From: Flavobacterium cerinum
GTDB taxonomy: Bacteria > Bacteroidota > Bacteroidia > Flavobacteriales > Flavobacteriaceae
DNA length: 64,000 nucleotides
Direction of reading: 5' to 3'
NCBI RefSeq assembly: GCF_024496085.1
Contig: NZ_CP101751.1
Span: 1,860,001-1,924,000, forward strand
In this document: positions 1-8,269 of the stretch, in pieces
Layout: every line of letters starts with the position of its first letter
Position numbering within the stretch: the first letter of the stretch is position 1
Position numbers and translations under genes: made by a program
Notes under the pieces: model-generated
Databases searched by the model: none
What the model was told of the DNA's origin: nothing
Seen by the model: the letters and a program-made list of their open reading frames with translations, nothing else

Positions 1-883
1 CGCTTAATAAGATTAAGATTCCTAATAACCACATCGGCATATCGGTATAGTTAAAAGCATTCATAAAATCAAAGAAAGGGGAGTTCGGAATGGCTGCGGT
101 AAAGATCATCATAATAGAACTTATTACGATTCCGATTAAACCCATTAGCGAAAACATCACGATTATGGCTCCGATTACTTTTGCGAAAACTTTAAAAATT
201 ACCAGGAAAATATCTTCTATCGTTGTAGCAACTTTAGTGGCTCCGCTTTTTGCTTCGTGTGCTATTTTCTGATGATCAAGATTGTTGATTTTGTCGGATA
301 TTTCTCCAAATCCTTCGCGAACTTTCTTCTCGATATTCGAAATGGTTATCGGTTCACCGGTCATTTCCAACTTTTCTGCTGTTGTTTTAGCTTCCGGAAT
401 CAGAATCCATAAAATGAGATAAGCAACAATACCTGTCCCGAACCCGGCCACAACCAATAAGATTAAAATGATACGTATCCAAAGCGGATCGATACCGATA
501 TAGTGACCGAAACCGGCTGCAACACCACCTAACATTCCTTTTTCTTTGTCACGGTATAATTTTTTAGATCCGTTAGAAGGAGGATAGGCTGTATAGGTCG
601 TTTTTTCGTTGTCGGTATCGTCTTCAAGGCGATAGTCTTCCGGCTGACCCATTACGGCTATTACCTGATCAATTTCGGTTAAACTTACCACTTGTTTATC
701 ATTTGAAAGCTTTTCGGATAATAGTTCAGCTATCCTGCTTTCAATATCATTCATGATTTCGTCTCTGCCATCAGGAGATAATGAACGCTTGATTGCATCG
801 AAGTATCGGTTTAATTTCTGAAAGGCATCTTCATCAATGTGAAAGAAAAAACCTCCTAAATTTATACTTACTGTTTTGTTCAT
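1..883 (-). CDS. PspC-domain membrane protein (3' end outside window)
   Basis: Reading leftward from the ATG at 883, the frame stays open to the window edge, so the C-terminus is missing. The N-terminus (MNKTVSINLGGFFFHID) is followed by a helical region with two predicted regulatory motifs, then a PspC segment with a GMLGGVAAGFGHYIGIDP-type sequence and a long hydrophobic helix. At least two more membrane segments lie near the left edge. PspC proteins are inner-membrane members of phage-shock/envelope-stress systems. The PadR gene starts upstream and ends 2 bases before this ATG, so the two are very probably one operon with PadR as regulator. Family assignment is firm; the exact stress role is inferred. 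Confidence 0.85.
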   Translation of the reverse strand, partial: MNKTVSINLGGFFFHIDEDAFQKLNRYFDAIKRSLSPDGRDEIMNDIESRIAELLSEKLSNDKQVVSLTEIDQVIAVMGQPEDYRLEDDTDNEKTTYTAYPPSNGSKKLYRDKEKGMLGGVAAGFGHYIGIDPLWIRIILILLVVAGFGTGIVAYLILWILIPEAKTTAEKLEMTGEPITISNIEKKVREGFGEISDKINNLDHQKIAHEAKSGATKVATTIEDIFLVIFKVFAKVIGAIIVMFSLMGLIGIVISSIMMIFTAAIPNSPFFDFMNAFNYTDMPMWLLGILILLS

Positions 884-885
884 GG

Positions 886-1218
886 CTATTGGTTTTGGCT
901 AGTTATAATGTTTACTGCATCAGACAATTCTGTCCAGGTATTATTTAATTCTTTTAAAAATTCATGTCCTTCTTCGGTCAGACTATAGTATTTTCTCGGT
1001 GGCCCCGATGTCGATTCTTCCCAGCGATAGTTGAGTAAACCGTCATTTTTTAATCGGGTCAATAAGGGATATACGGTGCCTTCCACTACAAGTAGTTTTG
1101 CGTTTTTCAAAGTGTCCAGAATTTCGGATGTGTAGGCATCTTTTTCTTTGATTACAGAAAGGATGCAAAATTCCAGAATTCCTTTGCGCATCTGAGCTTT
1201 GGTGTTCTCAATGTTCAT
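886..1218 (-). CDS. PadR-family transcriptional regulator
   Basis: A 110-residue protein of the usual size for small PadR regulators. It contains the winged-helix pattern: KGILEFCILSVI at the N-terminus, then GTVYPLLTRLKNDGLL (recognition helix) and the wing GPPRKYYSLTEEG, followed by a short dimerisation helix. It binds DNA as a dimer and usually represses its own operon in response to small molecules or envelope stress. It lies directly upstream of the PspC gene (2-base gap), which is the probable target. A common arrangement in Flavobacteriia. Confidence 0.92.
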   Translation of the reverse strand: MNIENTKAQMRKGILEFCILSVIKEKDAYTSEILDTLKNAKLLVVEGTVYPLLTRLKNDGLLNYRWEESTSGPPRKYYSLTEEGHEFLKELNNTWTELSDAVNIITSQNQ

Positions 1219-1245
1219 AGAATGTCTTTTTTGATATTAAACTGT

Positions 1246-1292
1246 TCATTTTTTGATTGATGATTGATGATGATTGATATAATTGATGATTG
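1246..1292. repeat. Low-complexity TGATTGA repeat, copy 1
   Basis: About five imperfect copies of TGATTGA/TGATGAT occur between the PadR start and the DUF4870 stop. A shorter copy of the same tract is found at 1763-1783. No function is evident; slippage-prone simple sequence. Confidence 0.6.
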
Positions 1293-1297
1293 ATTTT

Positions 1298-1753
1298 TTA
1301 TTTTAAAAAGGAAATCGTTAACGGATAATTGTATAGTTCGCCGTTGCTGCTTTTAACAGCTGCATAAATGACAAGGAAAAACTCAATTACTTTTAGAAAA
1401 CAGAACAACAATCCGGCTATTAGGGCTACAATTACAATTCCGGATAAATTGGCTGTTGACATATCGCGAATTAAAAAGTCGCCTTGGTCAAAACTTGTAA
1501 AAGAAATGTTTTTAAATATTGTATAAAGTAAAACCGGTACTGCTATTAATAATAATATTAAAGAATACAGTAACATACTTAATTGAAAATTTAAAGTTTG
1601 CTTTCCGTTAAAGTCTACGAATTCGGATTTATTTCTTTTAAAAGCCCAAATCAAAATTGGAAAGAAATAATTTCCAAATGGAATAAAATACTGACTAAAT
1701 GTACTTAAGTGCATTATCGTCGCAGTGTTCTTTTCGTTGGTCGTTGTTGTCAT
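1298..1753 (-). CDS. DUF4870 small membrane protein
   Basis: 151 residues. After a polar N-terminus come the conserved LSTFSQYFIPFGNYFFPILIWAFKRNKSEFVDFNGKQ block (quoted in parts: FGNYFFPILIW and FVDFNGKQ) and then two or three hydrophobic helices. This is the DUF4870/Tic20-like pattern, a family of unknown function often placed next to PspC-type genes. It is upstream of padR-pspC on the same strand and may be in the same transcription unit. A TATATTTG box on the minus strand (plus positions 1827-1834) is a good promoter for it. Confidence 0.85.
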   Translation of the reverse strand: MTTTTNEKNTATIMHLSTFSQYFIPFGNYFFPILIWAFKRNKSEFVDFNGKQTLNFQLSMLLYSLILLLIAVPVLLYTIFKNISFTSFDQGDFLIRDMSTANLSGIVIVALIAGLLFCFLKVIEFFLVIYAAVKSSNGELYNYPLTISFLK

Positions 1754-1826
1754 GATACTATTGTTTTTTGATTGATGATTGATTCTCGTTTTTATAATAC
1801 TATTGATTAGCTATTATTTTCTTATA

Positions 1827-1834
1827 CAAATATA
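1827..1834 (-). promoter_or_regulatory. Bacteroidota -7 box for the DUF4870-PadR-PspC operon
   Basis: The minus strand reads TATATTTG, a perfect TAnnTTTG, 74 bases before the DUF4870 ATG. No clear -33 TTTG at ideal spacing was found. Confidence 0.5.
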
Positions 1835-2177
1835 TGGCTAAAGAATGGTATCTTGTATTGCATAGTACATTAATTTAACTTTTTTTTAACAATTGAGAAA
1901 AAGGGTAATCTTGCTGTTTAATTATGTAATGCCTTTAAAACAGAGGGTTTACGTTGAAAATGATAAAATGAAGTATTTGTGAGACGAAAAATAAAATAGT
2001 CAGAAGATGCTCTTTATTTTTCTTAGAAGATTAAATAATTGCACTACCGGCACTTGAAAATCATAGGATATTCAACAGAATAGCGGGAGCAGATAATCAA
2101 AAAGGAGTGTTAATTAAGCGAAGGGTTTTATTATAAATAAAGGAAAGATTGGAAAAGTTACATTTTAGACATCGCTC
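1835..2177. other. AT-rich intergenic region without recognised gene
   Basis: About 340 bases between the DUF4870 promoter and the DUF302 stop. I see no open frame of note, no strong hairpin with a T-tract and no RNA-gene pattern. Confidence 0.5.
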
Positions 2178-2645
2178 TTATTGGCAAACGCTCTCTATTA
2201 TATGATGCATCTTTGTGTCGATCATAGTTAACTGATCAGCAGATTTCTGAATACTATAGGTGTTTTTTAGCGGATGTAAATTTTTGTAATACACCCAAAC
2301 CTGTTTTTTGTCGTCTTCAACCAAAAGTATTTTTAACGGAAGTTCAATCGCTATAAGCGGATCTTCGAGCATTAAGGGTGTGCCGGCTTTGGCATTCCCA
2401 AGAATAAAAACTTTGGAAGGATTCATTTTGATTCCGATATCTGAAGCATTTTTTGAGTGATCTGTTGCTGAAAAGATGTGTATGTGTTGTAGTTCCAATT
2501 CTTTTTTCAGATGCTGTTCGGTGGTATAAAAATCGGAATTACTTTTCTTTTGGTATAAGGAATCCATAGTAGTTGTATTTTGAGTGAATAAACATTTTAT
2601 AGTCATTAAAAGTGTAAAAGCGGGATAAATGAAAAGCGTTCTCAT
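2178..2645 (-). CDS. DUF302-domain exported protein
   Basis: 155 residues. A hydrophobic N-terminus (FIYPAFTLLMTIKCLF) looks like a signal peptide. The remainder matches DUF302: HIFSATDHSKNASDIGIKM, then VFILGNAKAGTPLML and the IALELPLKILLVE-like strand with VWVYYKN. DUF302 proteins are small alpha/beta domains of unknown biochemical function, often periplasmic and sometimes near metal or redox genes. No partner gene is evident here. Confidence 0.85.
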   Translation of the reverse strand: MRTLFIYPAFTLLMTIKCLFTQNTTTMDSLYQKKSNSDFYTTEQHLKKELELQHIHIFSATDHSKNASDIGIKMNPSKVFILGNAKAGTPLMLEDPLIAIELPLKILLVEDDKKQVWVYYKNLHPLKNTYSIQKSADQLTMIDTKMHHIIESVCQ

Positions 2646-2921
2646 TATAAGAATAGTGTTTTTAATTGGTATTGTCTGCTATACTATATATAAGTATTCT
2701 TCTTCTGATGGAGCCTGTAAAAAGAGTATACTTCTTTGATTAAAATCATATTAGGTAAATTTAGAGGTAAAAAGTGAGAGTGAAATAGACAAAAGAACAT
2801 TTGAAATGGACTATTCGGAATTACCAACGATATCTTCTGAATAGAATGGATTATATTGTACTATTAAATTTTGTTATGAATGCATAGTATTTTTTGTATT
2901 TTTATAGAAAATAAAGGCTTT

Positions 2922-3374
2922 ATGGAATTTACACCTTCAAAATTAAATACCTTTTTATTCTTTAAGTTGCCGTCTGCTTTTTGGACTGGTGTCAGAGTAC
3001 GAAAGATATCGGAGACTTCTTGTGAAGTAACTGTAAAACACCGCTGGATCAATCAAAATCCATTTAATTCGATGTATTTTGCCGTTCAGGCTATGGCGGC
3101 CGAATTAACTACCGGAGCTCTTGTGATGTATCAGATTCAGCGTAGCGGTAAGAAGATCTCGATGCTTGTGGCTAATAATAAAGGTAACTTTTCAAAAAAG
3201 GCACGAGGCAGGATTACTTTTCTTTGTCAGGATGGCCATTTGATTGAAGAAGCAATTAAAAAGACAATTGCAACCGGAGAAGGTCAGACATTTTGGATGA
3301 AATCGGTTGGACGAGATGAAAAAGGCGATCCGGTATCGGAAATGGAATTTGAATGGAGTGTAAGAATTAAGTAG
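2922..3374 (+). CDS. DUF4442 hotdog-fold (thioesterase-like) protein
   Basis: 150 residues from the ATG at 2922. An in-frame start at 2880 adds only a poorly conserved N-terminus, so I prefer 2922. The sequence has the DUF4442 pattern: NPFNSMYFAVQAMAAELTTG corresponds to the hotdog central helix, followed by ANNKGNFSKKARG and a C-terminal strand SEMEFEWSVR. Hotdog proteins of this type are related to PaaI acyl-CoA thioesterases; the substrate cannot be read from sequence. Monocistronic on the plus strand. Confidence 0.82.
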   Translation: MEFTPSKLNTFLFFKLPSAFWTGVRVRKISETSCEVTVKHRWINQNPFNSMYFAVQAMAAELTTGALVMYQIQRSGKKISMLVANNKGNFSKKARGRITFLCQDGHLIEEAIKKTIATGEGQTFWMKSVGRDEKGDPVSEMEFEWSVRIK

Positions 3375-3506
3375 CATTTTTATACGTTAAACCTAACTTA
3401 AATAACTTTTATAGTCCCCTTATTGTGGTTAAATTTGTAATAAAATGCTGAAAATGAAAAGGCTGTGGCCTGATTCTATAGTGTTTTAAAAAAGAAAGGG
3501 GAGTCT

Positions 3507-4415
3507 ATGAAAGTATTAATTACGGGAGCTACAGGCTTAGTGGGAAAAGAGGTGGTTGCTCTACTGTTGCAGAACGGTATTGCGATTCATTATCTGACTA
3601 CTTCCCGGAAAAAAATAGAAAAGGAGTCCTATTACCATGGTTTTTTCTGGAATCCGGAACAAGGTATTATTGATGAAAATTGCCTTTTGGGTGTTGATGT
3701 AATCGTGCACCTGGCCGGAGCTTCTATCTCAAAACGTTGGACTTCAGCTTATAAATCCGAAATTATCGAAAGTCGGATTTTGTCGACCAATCTGCTGTAT
3801 AAAGTGCTGAAAGAAAATCCGAATCAGGTACGACAGATTATCAGTGCGTCTGCCATTGGAATTTATCCGGATAGTCTAACTGAATTATATAGTGAAGAAG
3901 CAAAAGACGTAAGCGATACGTTTTTAGCAAATGTAGTTGTGAAATGGGAAGATGCTGTTGATCAGTTTCGGCGTTTGAATATTGGAACCTGTAAACTTCG
4001 CTTTGGATTAGTGCTGTCGAATCAGGGTGGTGTTTTAATGGAAATGCTAAAACCGATCAAAGCGGGAATCGGATCCGGATTTGGAAGCGGAAAACAATGG
4101 CAGTCCTGGATTCATATTCATGATCTGGCGGATATGATTTATTATGCAATGGAAAATAACTGGATCGGTATTTATAACGCGGTTGCTCCGAATCCGGTAA
4201 CCAGTCAGGAAATGATTAAAGCGATTGCTGATGCTGTAAATAAGGATATAATACTGCCGAATGCACCGCGCTTTATGATGAAACTGATTTTAGGAGATAT
4301 GCACATTCTCTTGTATGAAAGTCAGAAAGTAAGTGCACAAAAGGTACTGGATAATGGTTTTCAGTTTAAATATAAGTTTCTGGATAAAGCATTGGATAGC
4401 TTGCTGCGACCTTAG
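3507..4415 (+). CDS. TIGR01777-family NAD(P)-dependent epimerase/SDR
   Basis: 302 residues, full length for the family. It begins MKVLITGATGLVGKEV with the Rossmann GxxGxxG motif. HLAGASISKRW, SASAIGIYP and the LRFGLVLSNQGG block are diagnostic of the YfcH/SulA-like extended SDR family. A C-terminal DUF1731-like tail (SAQKVLDNGFQFKY) is present. A good ribosome-binding site, AAAGGGGAG, precedes the ATG. The substrate is unknown. A bidirectional terminator follows. Confidence 0.9.
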   Translation: MKVLITGATGLVGKEVVALLLQNGIAIHYLTTSRKKIEKESYYHGFFWNPEQGIIDENCLLGVDVIVHLAGASISKRWTSAYKSEIIESRILSTNLLYKVLKENPNQVRQIISASAIGIYPDSLTELYSEEAKDVSDTFLANVVVKWEDAVDQFRRLNIGTCKLRFGLVLSNQGGVLMEMLKPIKAGIGSGFGSGKQWQSWIHIHDLADMIYYAMENNWIGIYNAVAPNPVTSQEMIKAIADAVNKDIILPNAPRFMMKLILGDMHILLYESQKVSAQKVLDNGFQFKYKFLDKALDSLLRP

Positions 4416-4425
4416 CCAATAAAAA

Positions 4426-4448
4426 AAGTGCTGAAAATTTCAGCACTT
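4426..4448. terminator. Bidirectional rho-independent terminator
   Basis: Perfect 9-bp stem AAGTGCTGA / TCAGCACTT with a 5-base loop and an A-tract on its left side, between the convergent epimerase and YceI genes. Confidence 0.8.
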
Positions 4449-4480
4449 CGTTGAATTATAATCGTAAGATGAGGTAATAA

Positions 4481-5146
4481 TTATTTTGTTGCTTTTACGC
4501 TAACTTTTAATTCGATATCGTCATTGATAAATTTGTCTCCTAAATTGTCAAATACAGATTTAGAACCGTAATTTACATTCCATAATGTTCGGTTAATTGT
4601 AAAAGGCTCACTTTCGATGCTGATTCCGTTTGCGTCAACAGTAATCGTTGCCGGGAATTTAACACTTTTCGTGATTTCTTTCATTGTAAGGTTACCTTCA
4701 ACCATCTTTTTACCGGCTTCATCGGTAACTTTAGTGATTTCAAATACAGCTTCAGGATATTTTTTAGTGTTGAAGAAATGATCTACATCACTTTCTTTTC
4801 CAAGACCTTTTAAATGGCCTTCCAATGATGTCTTTTCTTCCCCTTTTAAGTCGGTTACAACAATCGAAGTCATATCAATAAAAACCTTTCCGGTTTCAAT
4901 AACTCCGTCTTTGGCATACAGTTCCCCGTTTTTAACAGCAATAGTTCCGGTATGTTTTCCGGTTGGTTTGCTGCCGATCCAGTCAATAAGAGATGCTTTT
5001 GCATCCACATTAAACTTCTCTGCTTCGTTTGAAGTCACAGGAGCTTCTACAGTTTCTTTGATCTCGGCTTCATTTGTCTTGTCTTTTTTACACGAAGCCA
5101 ATGATAAAGTCGCTAAAACGAATAAACTTAAAATGCCTTTTTTCAT
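4481..5146 (-). CDS. YceI-family lipoprotein
   Basis: 221 residues. A lipoprotein signal (ATLSLASCKK, lipobox Cys about residue 19) is followed by an acidic linker and a YceI beta-barrel domain: FNVDAKASLIDWIGSKPTGKHTG at the start, DHFFNTKKYPEAVF in the middle and the GNLTMKEITKSVKFP motif near the end. YceI lipocalin-like domains bind isoprenoid or amphiphilic molecules. It is probably anchored in the outer membrane facing the periplasm. A TAGATTTG -7 box on the minus strand lies at 5169-5176. Confidence 0.9.
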   Translation of the reverse strand: MKKGILSLFVLATLSLASCKKDKTNEAEIKETVEAPVTSNEAEKFNVDAKASLIDWIGSKPTGKHTGTIAVKNGELYAKDGVIETGKVFIDMTSIVVTDLKGEEKTSLEGHLKGLGKESDVDHFFNTKKYPEAVFEITKVTDEAGKKMVEGNLTMKEITKSVKFPATITVDANGISIESEPFTINRTLWNVNYGSKSVFDNLGDKFINDDIELKVSVKATK

Positions 5147-5168
5147 AAAAATAAATTTTTAGTTTTTA

Positions 5169-5176
5169 CAAATCTA
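5169..5176 (-). promoter_or_regulatory. Promoter -7 box for the YceI gene
   Basis: Minus strand reads TAGATTTG (TAnnTTTG), 23 bases upstream of the ATG at 5146. Confidence 0.55.
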
Positions 5177-5347
5177 TCGAAATGAAATGAAAAACTTCTT
5201 AAAATTATATTAAAATTAGTTTATGAATCGCATTAAAAAGCCGTTTTTCTTGTGTTTTTTATGGTTTGTAAATGATCAGTCGACAGTGATAAAACCTTGT
5301 CTTTTTAGCAGTTAAAAGGGGTTTTGAAAAAATAGTTAGGTGACAAA

Positions 5348-5379
5348 TTGACATTTTTAAATATTTGGCAATACTTTTG
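5348..5379 (+). promoter_or_regulatory. Promoter of grpE-dnaJ
   Basis: TACTTTTG at 5372-5379 matches the Bacteroidota -7 consensus exactly, with a TTG at 5348-5350 as a possible -33 element. It lies downstream of the in-frame start at 5365, which argues that translation starts at 5410 or 5434 instead. I see no CIRCE inverted repeat. Confidence 0.65.
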
Positions 5380-5409
5380 CAATCCAAATTAGCGATCCAA
5401 ATTGAGATA

Positions 5410-5976
5410 ATGTTCAAGAAAATATTTAAAAATATGAGCCAGGAAAATACTGAAAACATAGAAAAAGAAACGTTACAAGGAGAAAATAGTACGGAAAATC
5501 AGGGGATTCCACAACCGGAACTGACAGTTGAAGAGCAGTTACAGGAGGAGCTTGCAAAAGAAAAAGATAAATTCCTGAGATTGTTTGCAGAGTTTGAAAA
5601 CTATAAAAAGCGTACCGCTAAGGAACGTCTGGATTTATTTAAAACAGCAAACCAGGAAGTATTACAGGCAATGTTGCCGATTGTGGATGATTTTGACAGA
5701 GCTTTGCCTGAAATTGCAAAGAATCTGGGCGATGAAAATCTGACTAAAGGAGTAACGCTGATTTATGATAAGTTGAAATCAACTTTGGTGTCGAAAGGTC
5801 TGGAGGAAGTAGCAATACAAACCGGTGACGCTTTTGATGCAGATTTTGCTGAAGCCATTACTTTAATCCCGGCTCCGTCAGAAGAGCTAAAAGGGAAAAT
5901 TGTAGATGTAATTGAAAAAGGGTACAAACTCGGAGATAAAATTATCCGTTTCCCTAAAGTAGTGGTTGGACAATAA
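5410..5976 (+). CDS. grpE: GrpE nucleotide exchange factor
   Basis: 188 residues from the ATG at 5410; MSQENTEN at 5434 is the other plausible start. A variable acidic N-terminus leads into a long coiled coil (EEQLQEELAKEKDKFLRLFAEFENYKKRTAKER), then the beta domain with VEEVAIQTGDAFDADFAEAIT-type sequence and the terminal GYKLGDKIIRFPKVVVG. GrpE releases ADP from DnaK. dnaJ follows 73 bases downstream, so the two co-chaperones are probably co-transcribed. dnaK is not in the window. Confidence 0.96.
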   Translation: MFKKIFKNMSQENTENIEKETLQGENSTENQGIPQPELTVEEQLQEELAKEKDKFLRLFAEFENYKKRTAKERLDLFKTANQEVLQAMLPIVDDFDRALPEIAKNLGDENLTKGVTLIYDKLKSTLVSKGLEEVAIQTGDAFDADFAEAITLIPAPSEELKGKIVDVIEKGYKLGDKIIRFPKVVVGQ

Positions 5977-5994
5977 AGCTTTAAAAAAATAGAA

Positions 5995-6026
5995 ACTCCG
6001 GAGCCCTTTCTAAGAGCATCCGGAGT
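5995..6026 (+). other. Hairpin between grpE and dnaJ
   Basis: ACTCCGGA / TCCGGAGT, 8-bp stem with a 16-base loop and no long T-tract. It could reduce readthrough or stabilise the upstream message rather than act as a full terminator. Confidence 0.5.
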
Positions 6027-6049
6027 ATTTCAATTCGAACAATAGGTTT

Positions 6050-7177
6050 ATGAAAAAAGATTTTTACGAAATATTAGGAGTGGATAAAAGTGCTACGCCG
6101 GAGCAAATTAAAAAAGCATACCGCAAAAAAGCAATTGAATTTCACCCTGATAAAAACCCGGGCGATAAAGAAGCCGAAGAAAAATTCAAATTGGCAGCTG
6201 AAGCTTATGAAGTATTAAGTGATGCTGACAAAAAAGCACGTTATGACCAATACGGTCATGCCGCATTCGATGGTGCCGGCGGATTTGGCGGTGGCGGACA
6301 TATGAATATGGATGACATCTTCAGTCAGTTCGGAGATATTTTCGGAAGTGCTTTCGGTGGCGGATTCGGTGGATTTAGTGGTGGATTCGGTGGCGGTGGC
6401 CAACGTCGTATGAAAGGTAGTAACCTGAGAATCAAAGTGAAATTAACACTGGAAGAGATTGCGAACGGAGTTGAAAAGAAAGTTAAAGTAAAACGTAAAG
6501 TTCAGGCTCAGGGCGTAACCTATAAAACCTGTCCGACTTGTAACGGTTCGGGTCAGGTGATGAAAGTGACCAATACAATTCTGGGAAGAATGCAAACGTC
6601 TTCTCCGTGTCATACCTGTAGCGGAACCGGTCAGATAATCGATAGTAAACCGAACAATGCCGATGCACAGGGAATGATCATGGAAGATGAAACCGTATCG
6701 ATCAAAATACCGGCCGGTGTTGTAGACGGTATGCAGCTTAAAGTTGCCGGTAAAGGTAACGATGCACCGGGTGCAAACAGTGTTCCGGGTGACCTGATTG
6801 TAGCAATTGAAGAAGTTGAACACGAAAAACTGAAGCGTGAAGGAGAAAACCTGCATTATGACTTATATATTAGTGTAGCCGAAGCCGCTTTAGGAACATC
6901 AAAAGATATTGATACCGTAAACGGAAAAGTAAGAATCAAACTGGAAGAAGGAATCCAGTCCGGAAAAATTCTGAGATTAAAAGGGAAAGGAATTCCAAGC
7001 CTTAATAATTACGGAAGCGGAGATTTGTTAGTTCACGTTAATGTGTGGACGCCGAAAACACTGAATAAAGAACAAAAGCAGTTTTTTGAGAAAATGCTGA
7101 CTGATGAAAACTTTACACCGAAACCGGAAAAGTCCGATAAATCATTTTTTGAAAAAGTTAAAGACATGTTTTCATAA
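6050..7177 (+). CDS. dnaJ: DnaJ co-chaperone (two-motif zinc domain)
   Basis: 375 residues. J domain at 1-70 with the HPD motif (FHPDKNPGD), then a Gly/Phe-rich linker with repeated GGGFGG, then client-binding domains. The zinc domain holds only two CxxCxGxG motifs (CPTCNGSG and CHTCSGTG); the first and fourth motifs of canonical DnaJ are replaced by non-cysteine sequence. Canonical motifs 1+4 form zinc site I and 2+3 form site II, so site I appears lost and site II kept. I know this layout from other Flavobacteriia, so it is a lineage trait, not damage. Confidence 0.96.
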   Translation: MKKDFYEILGVDKSATPEQIKKAYRKKAIEFHPDKNPGDKEAEEKFKLAAEAYEVLSDADKKARYDQYGHAAFDGAGGFGGGGHMNMDDIFSQFGDIFGSAFGGGFGGFSGGFGGGGQRRMKGSNLRIKVKLTLEEIANGVEKKVKVKRKVQAQGVTYKTCPTCNGSGQVMKVTNTILGRMQTSSPCHTCSGTGQIIDSKPNNADAQGMIMEDETVSIKIPAGVVDGMQLKVAGKGNDAPGANSVPGDLIVAIEEVEHEKLKREGENLHYDLYISVAEAALGTSKDIDTVNGKVRIKLEEGIQSGKILRLKGKGIPSLNNYGSGDLLVHVNVWTPKTLNKEQKQFFEKMLTDENFTPKPEKSDKSFFEKVKDMFS

Positions 7178-7199
7178 TGATTATAAAAGTTATACTTTT

Positions 7200-7229
7200 G
7201 AAATTCACTAGCTAAGGCTGGTGAATTTC
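7200..7229 (+). terminator. Terminator after dnaJ
   Basis: Perfect 9-bp stem GAAATTCAC / GTGAATTTC with a 12-base loop, followed by TTTTTC. Confidence 0.7.
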
Positions 7230-7247
7230 TTTTTCATAGCAATTTTT

Positions 7248-7281
7248 CCCATCCTTGCGAAAATCAGGGGTGGGTTTTTTT
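7248..7281 (+). terminator. Second hairpin with T-tract
   Basis: CCCATCC (7248-7254) pairs with GGGGTGGG (7267-7274) and is followed by seven T. It lies about 40 bases after the dnaJ terminator. Confidence 0.55.
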
Positions 7282-7345
7282 ATAAGAATCAATCCTGAAT
7301 ATAGTAACTAATTTTTTATTTTTACATAAATCTATAGTAAATCAA

Positions 7346-8269
7346 ATGAGTTCAATCTTAGAGGTTAAAAACGTTGTAAAGCAATATGGTGACTATACGG
7401 CTTTAAACAGCGTTTCTTTAAAAGTTCCCAAAGGAAGTATATACGGACTGCTAGGTCCGAACGGAGCAGGAAAAACATCACTGATCCGAATTATCAACCA
7501 GATTACCATGCCCGATAGTGGAGAGGTAATTCTTGACGGTGAAAAACTGGCACCGCACCATGTACAACATATCGGTTATATGCCGGAAGAAAGAGGGTTG
7601 TACAAAACCATGAAAGTAGGAGAGCAGGCGTTATATCTGGCACAGCTAAAAGGACTTTCAAAAGAGGAAGCCAAAAAACAATTGCAGTTCTGGTTCGATA
7701 AACTCGAAATTCAAGGCTGGTGGAATAAAAGAATTCAGGAACTTTCTAAAGGAATGGCTCAGAAAATTCAATTTGTGGTAACGGTATTGCACCAACCGAA
7801 ATTGTTGATTTTTGACGAACCTTTTTCCGGTTTTGACCCGGTTAATGCCAATATTATAAAAGATGAGATTCTGGAATTGAAGAAAAAAGGATCCACCATT
7901 ATTTTTTCAACACACCGAATGGAAAGTGTGGAAGAAATGTGTGACGATATCGCGCTTATCCATAAATCCAACAAACTGATCGAAGGAAAGCTGATCGATG
8001 TAAAGAAAGAACACCGTTCCAATGCTTTTGAGGTCGGAATACTTTCGGATAATGTAGAACGTCTGATGTATGAACTGACACAGAAATTTACGTTGCAGCA
8101 AACCAATTTTAAATCACTGAATGATGAGTTAAAACTGGAAGTGCAATTGGGAAGTGAAACACCTAATGCCTTGTTGCATCTGTTAACTCAAAACGGACAG
8201 GTTACCCATTTCGTTGAGAAAATTCCAAGTGTGAACGATATTTTTATTCAAACAGTAAGCCGTAAATAA
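7346..8269 (+). CDS. ABC transporter ATP-binding protein (NatA-like)
   Basis: 307 residues. Walker A GLLGPNGAGKTS, signature LSKGMAQKIQ, Walker B LLIFDEPFSGFDP and H-loop STHRMESVEEMCD are all intact. The C-terminal extension of about 80 residues is typical of NatA-type exporters. The permease gene overlaps it by 1 base (TAATG), so the two are translationally coupled. The exported substrate (sodium, drug or lipid) cannot be deduced. Confidence 0.93.
   Translation: MSSILEVKNVVKQYGDYTALNSVSLKVPKGSIYGLLGPNGAGKTSLIRIINQITMPDSGEVILDGEKLAPHHVQHIGYMPEERGLYKTMKVGEQALYLAQLKGLSKEEAKKQLQFWFDKLEIQGWWNKRIQELSKGMAQKIQFVVTVLHQPKLLIFDEPFSGFDPVNANIIKDEILELKKKGSTIIFSTHRMESVEEMCDDIALIHKSNKLIEGKLIDVKKEHRSNAFEVGILSDNVERLMYELTQKFTLQQTNFKSLNDELKLEVQLGSETPNALLHLLTQNGQVTHFVEKIPSVNDIFIQTVSRK

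Noticed and set aside
5365..5409. GrpE start at 5365
   Set aside because: It lies upstream of the -7 box at 5372-5379 and adds residues not typical of GrpE.
6215..6856. Three antisense open frames opposite dnaJ
   Set aside because: They are low-complexity (Ser/Thr/Phe-rich) mirror frames of the Gly-rich and coding dnaJ sequence and have no start signals.
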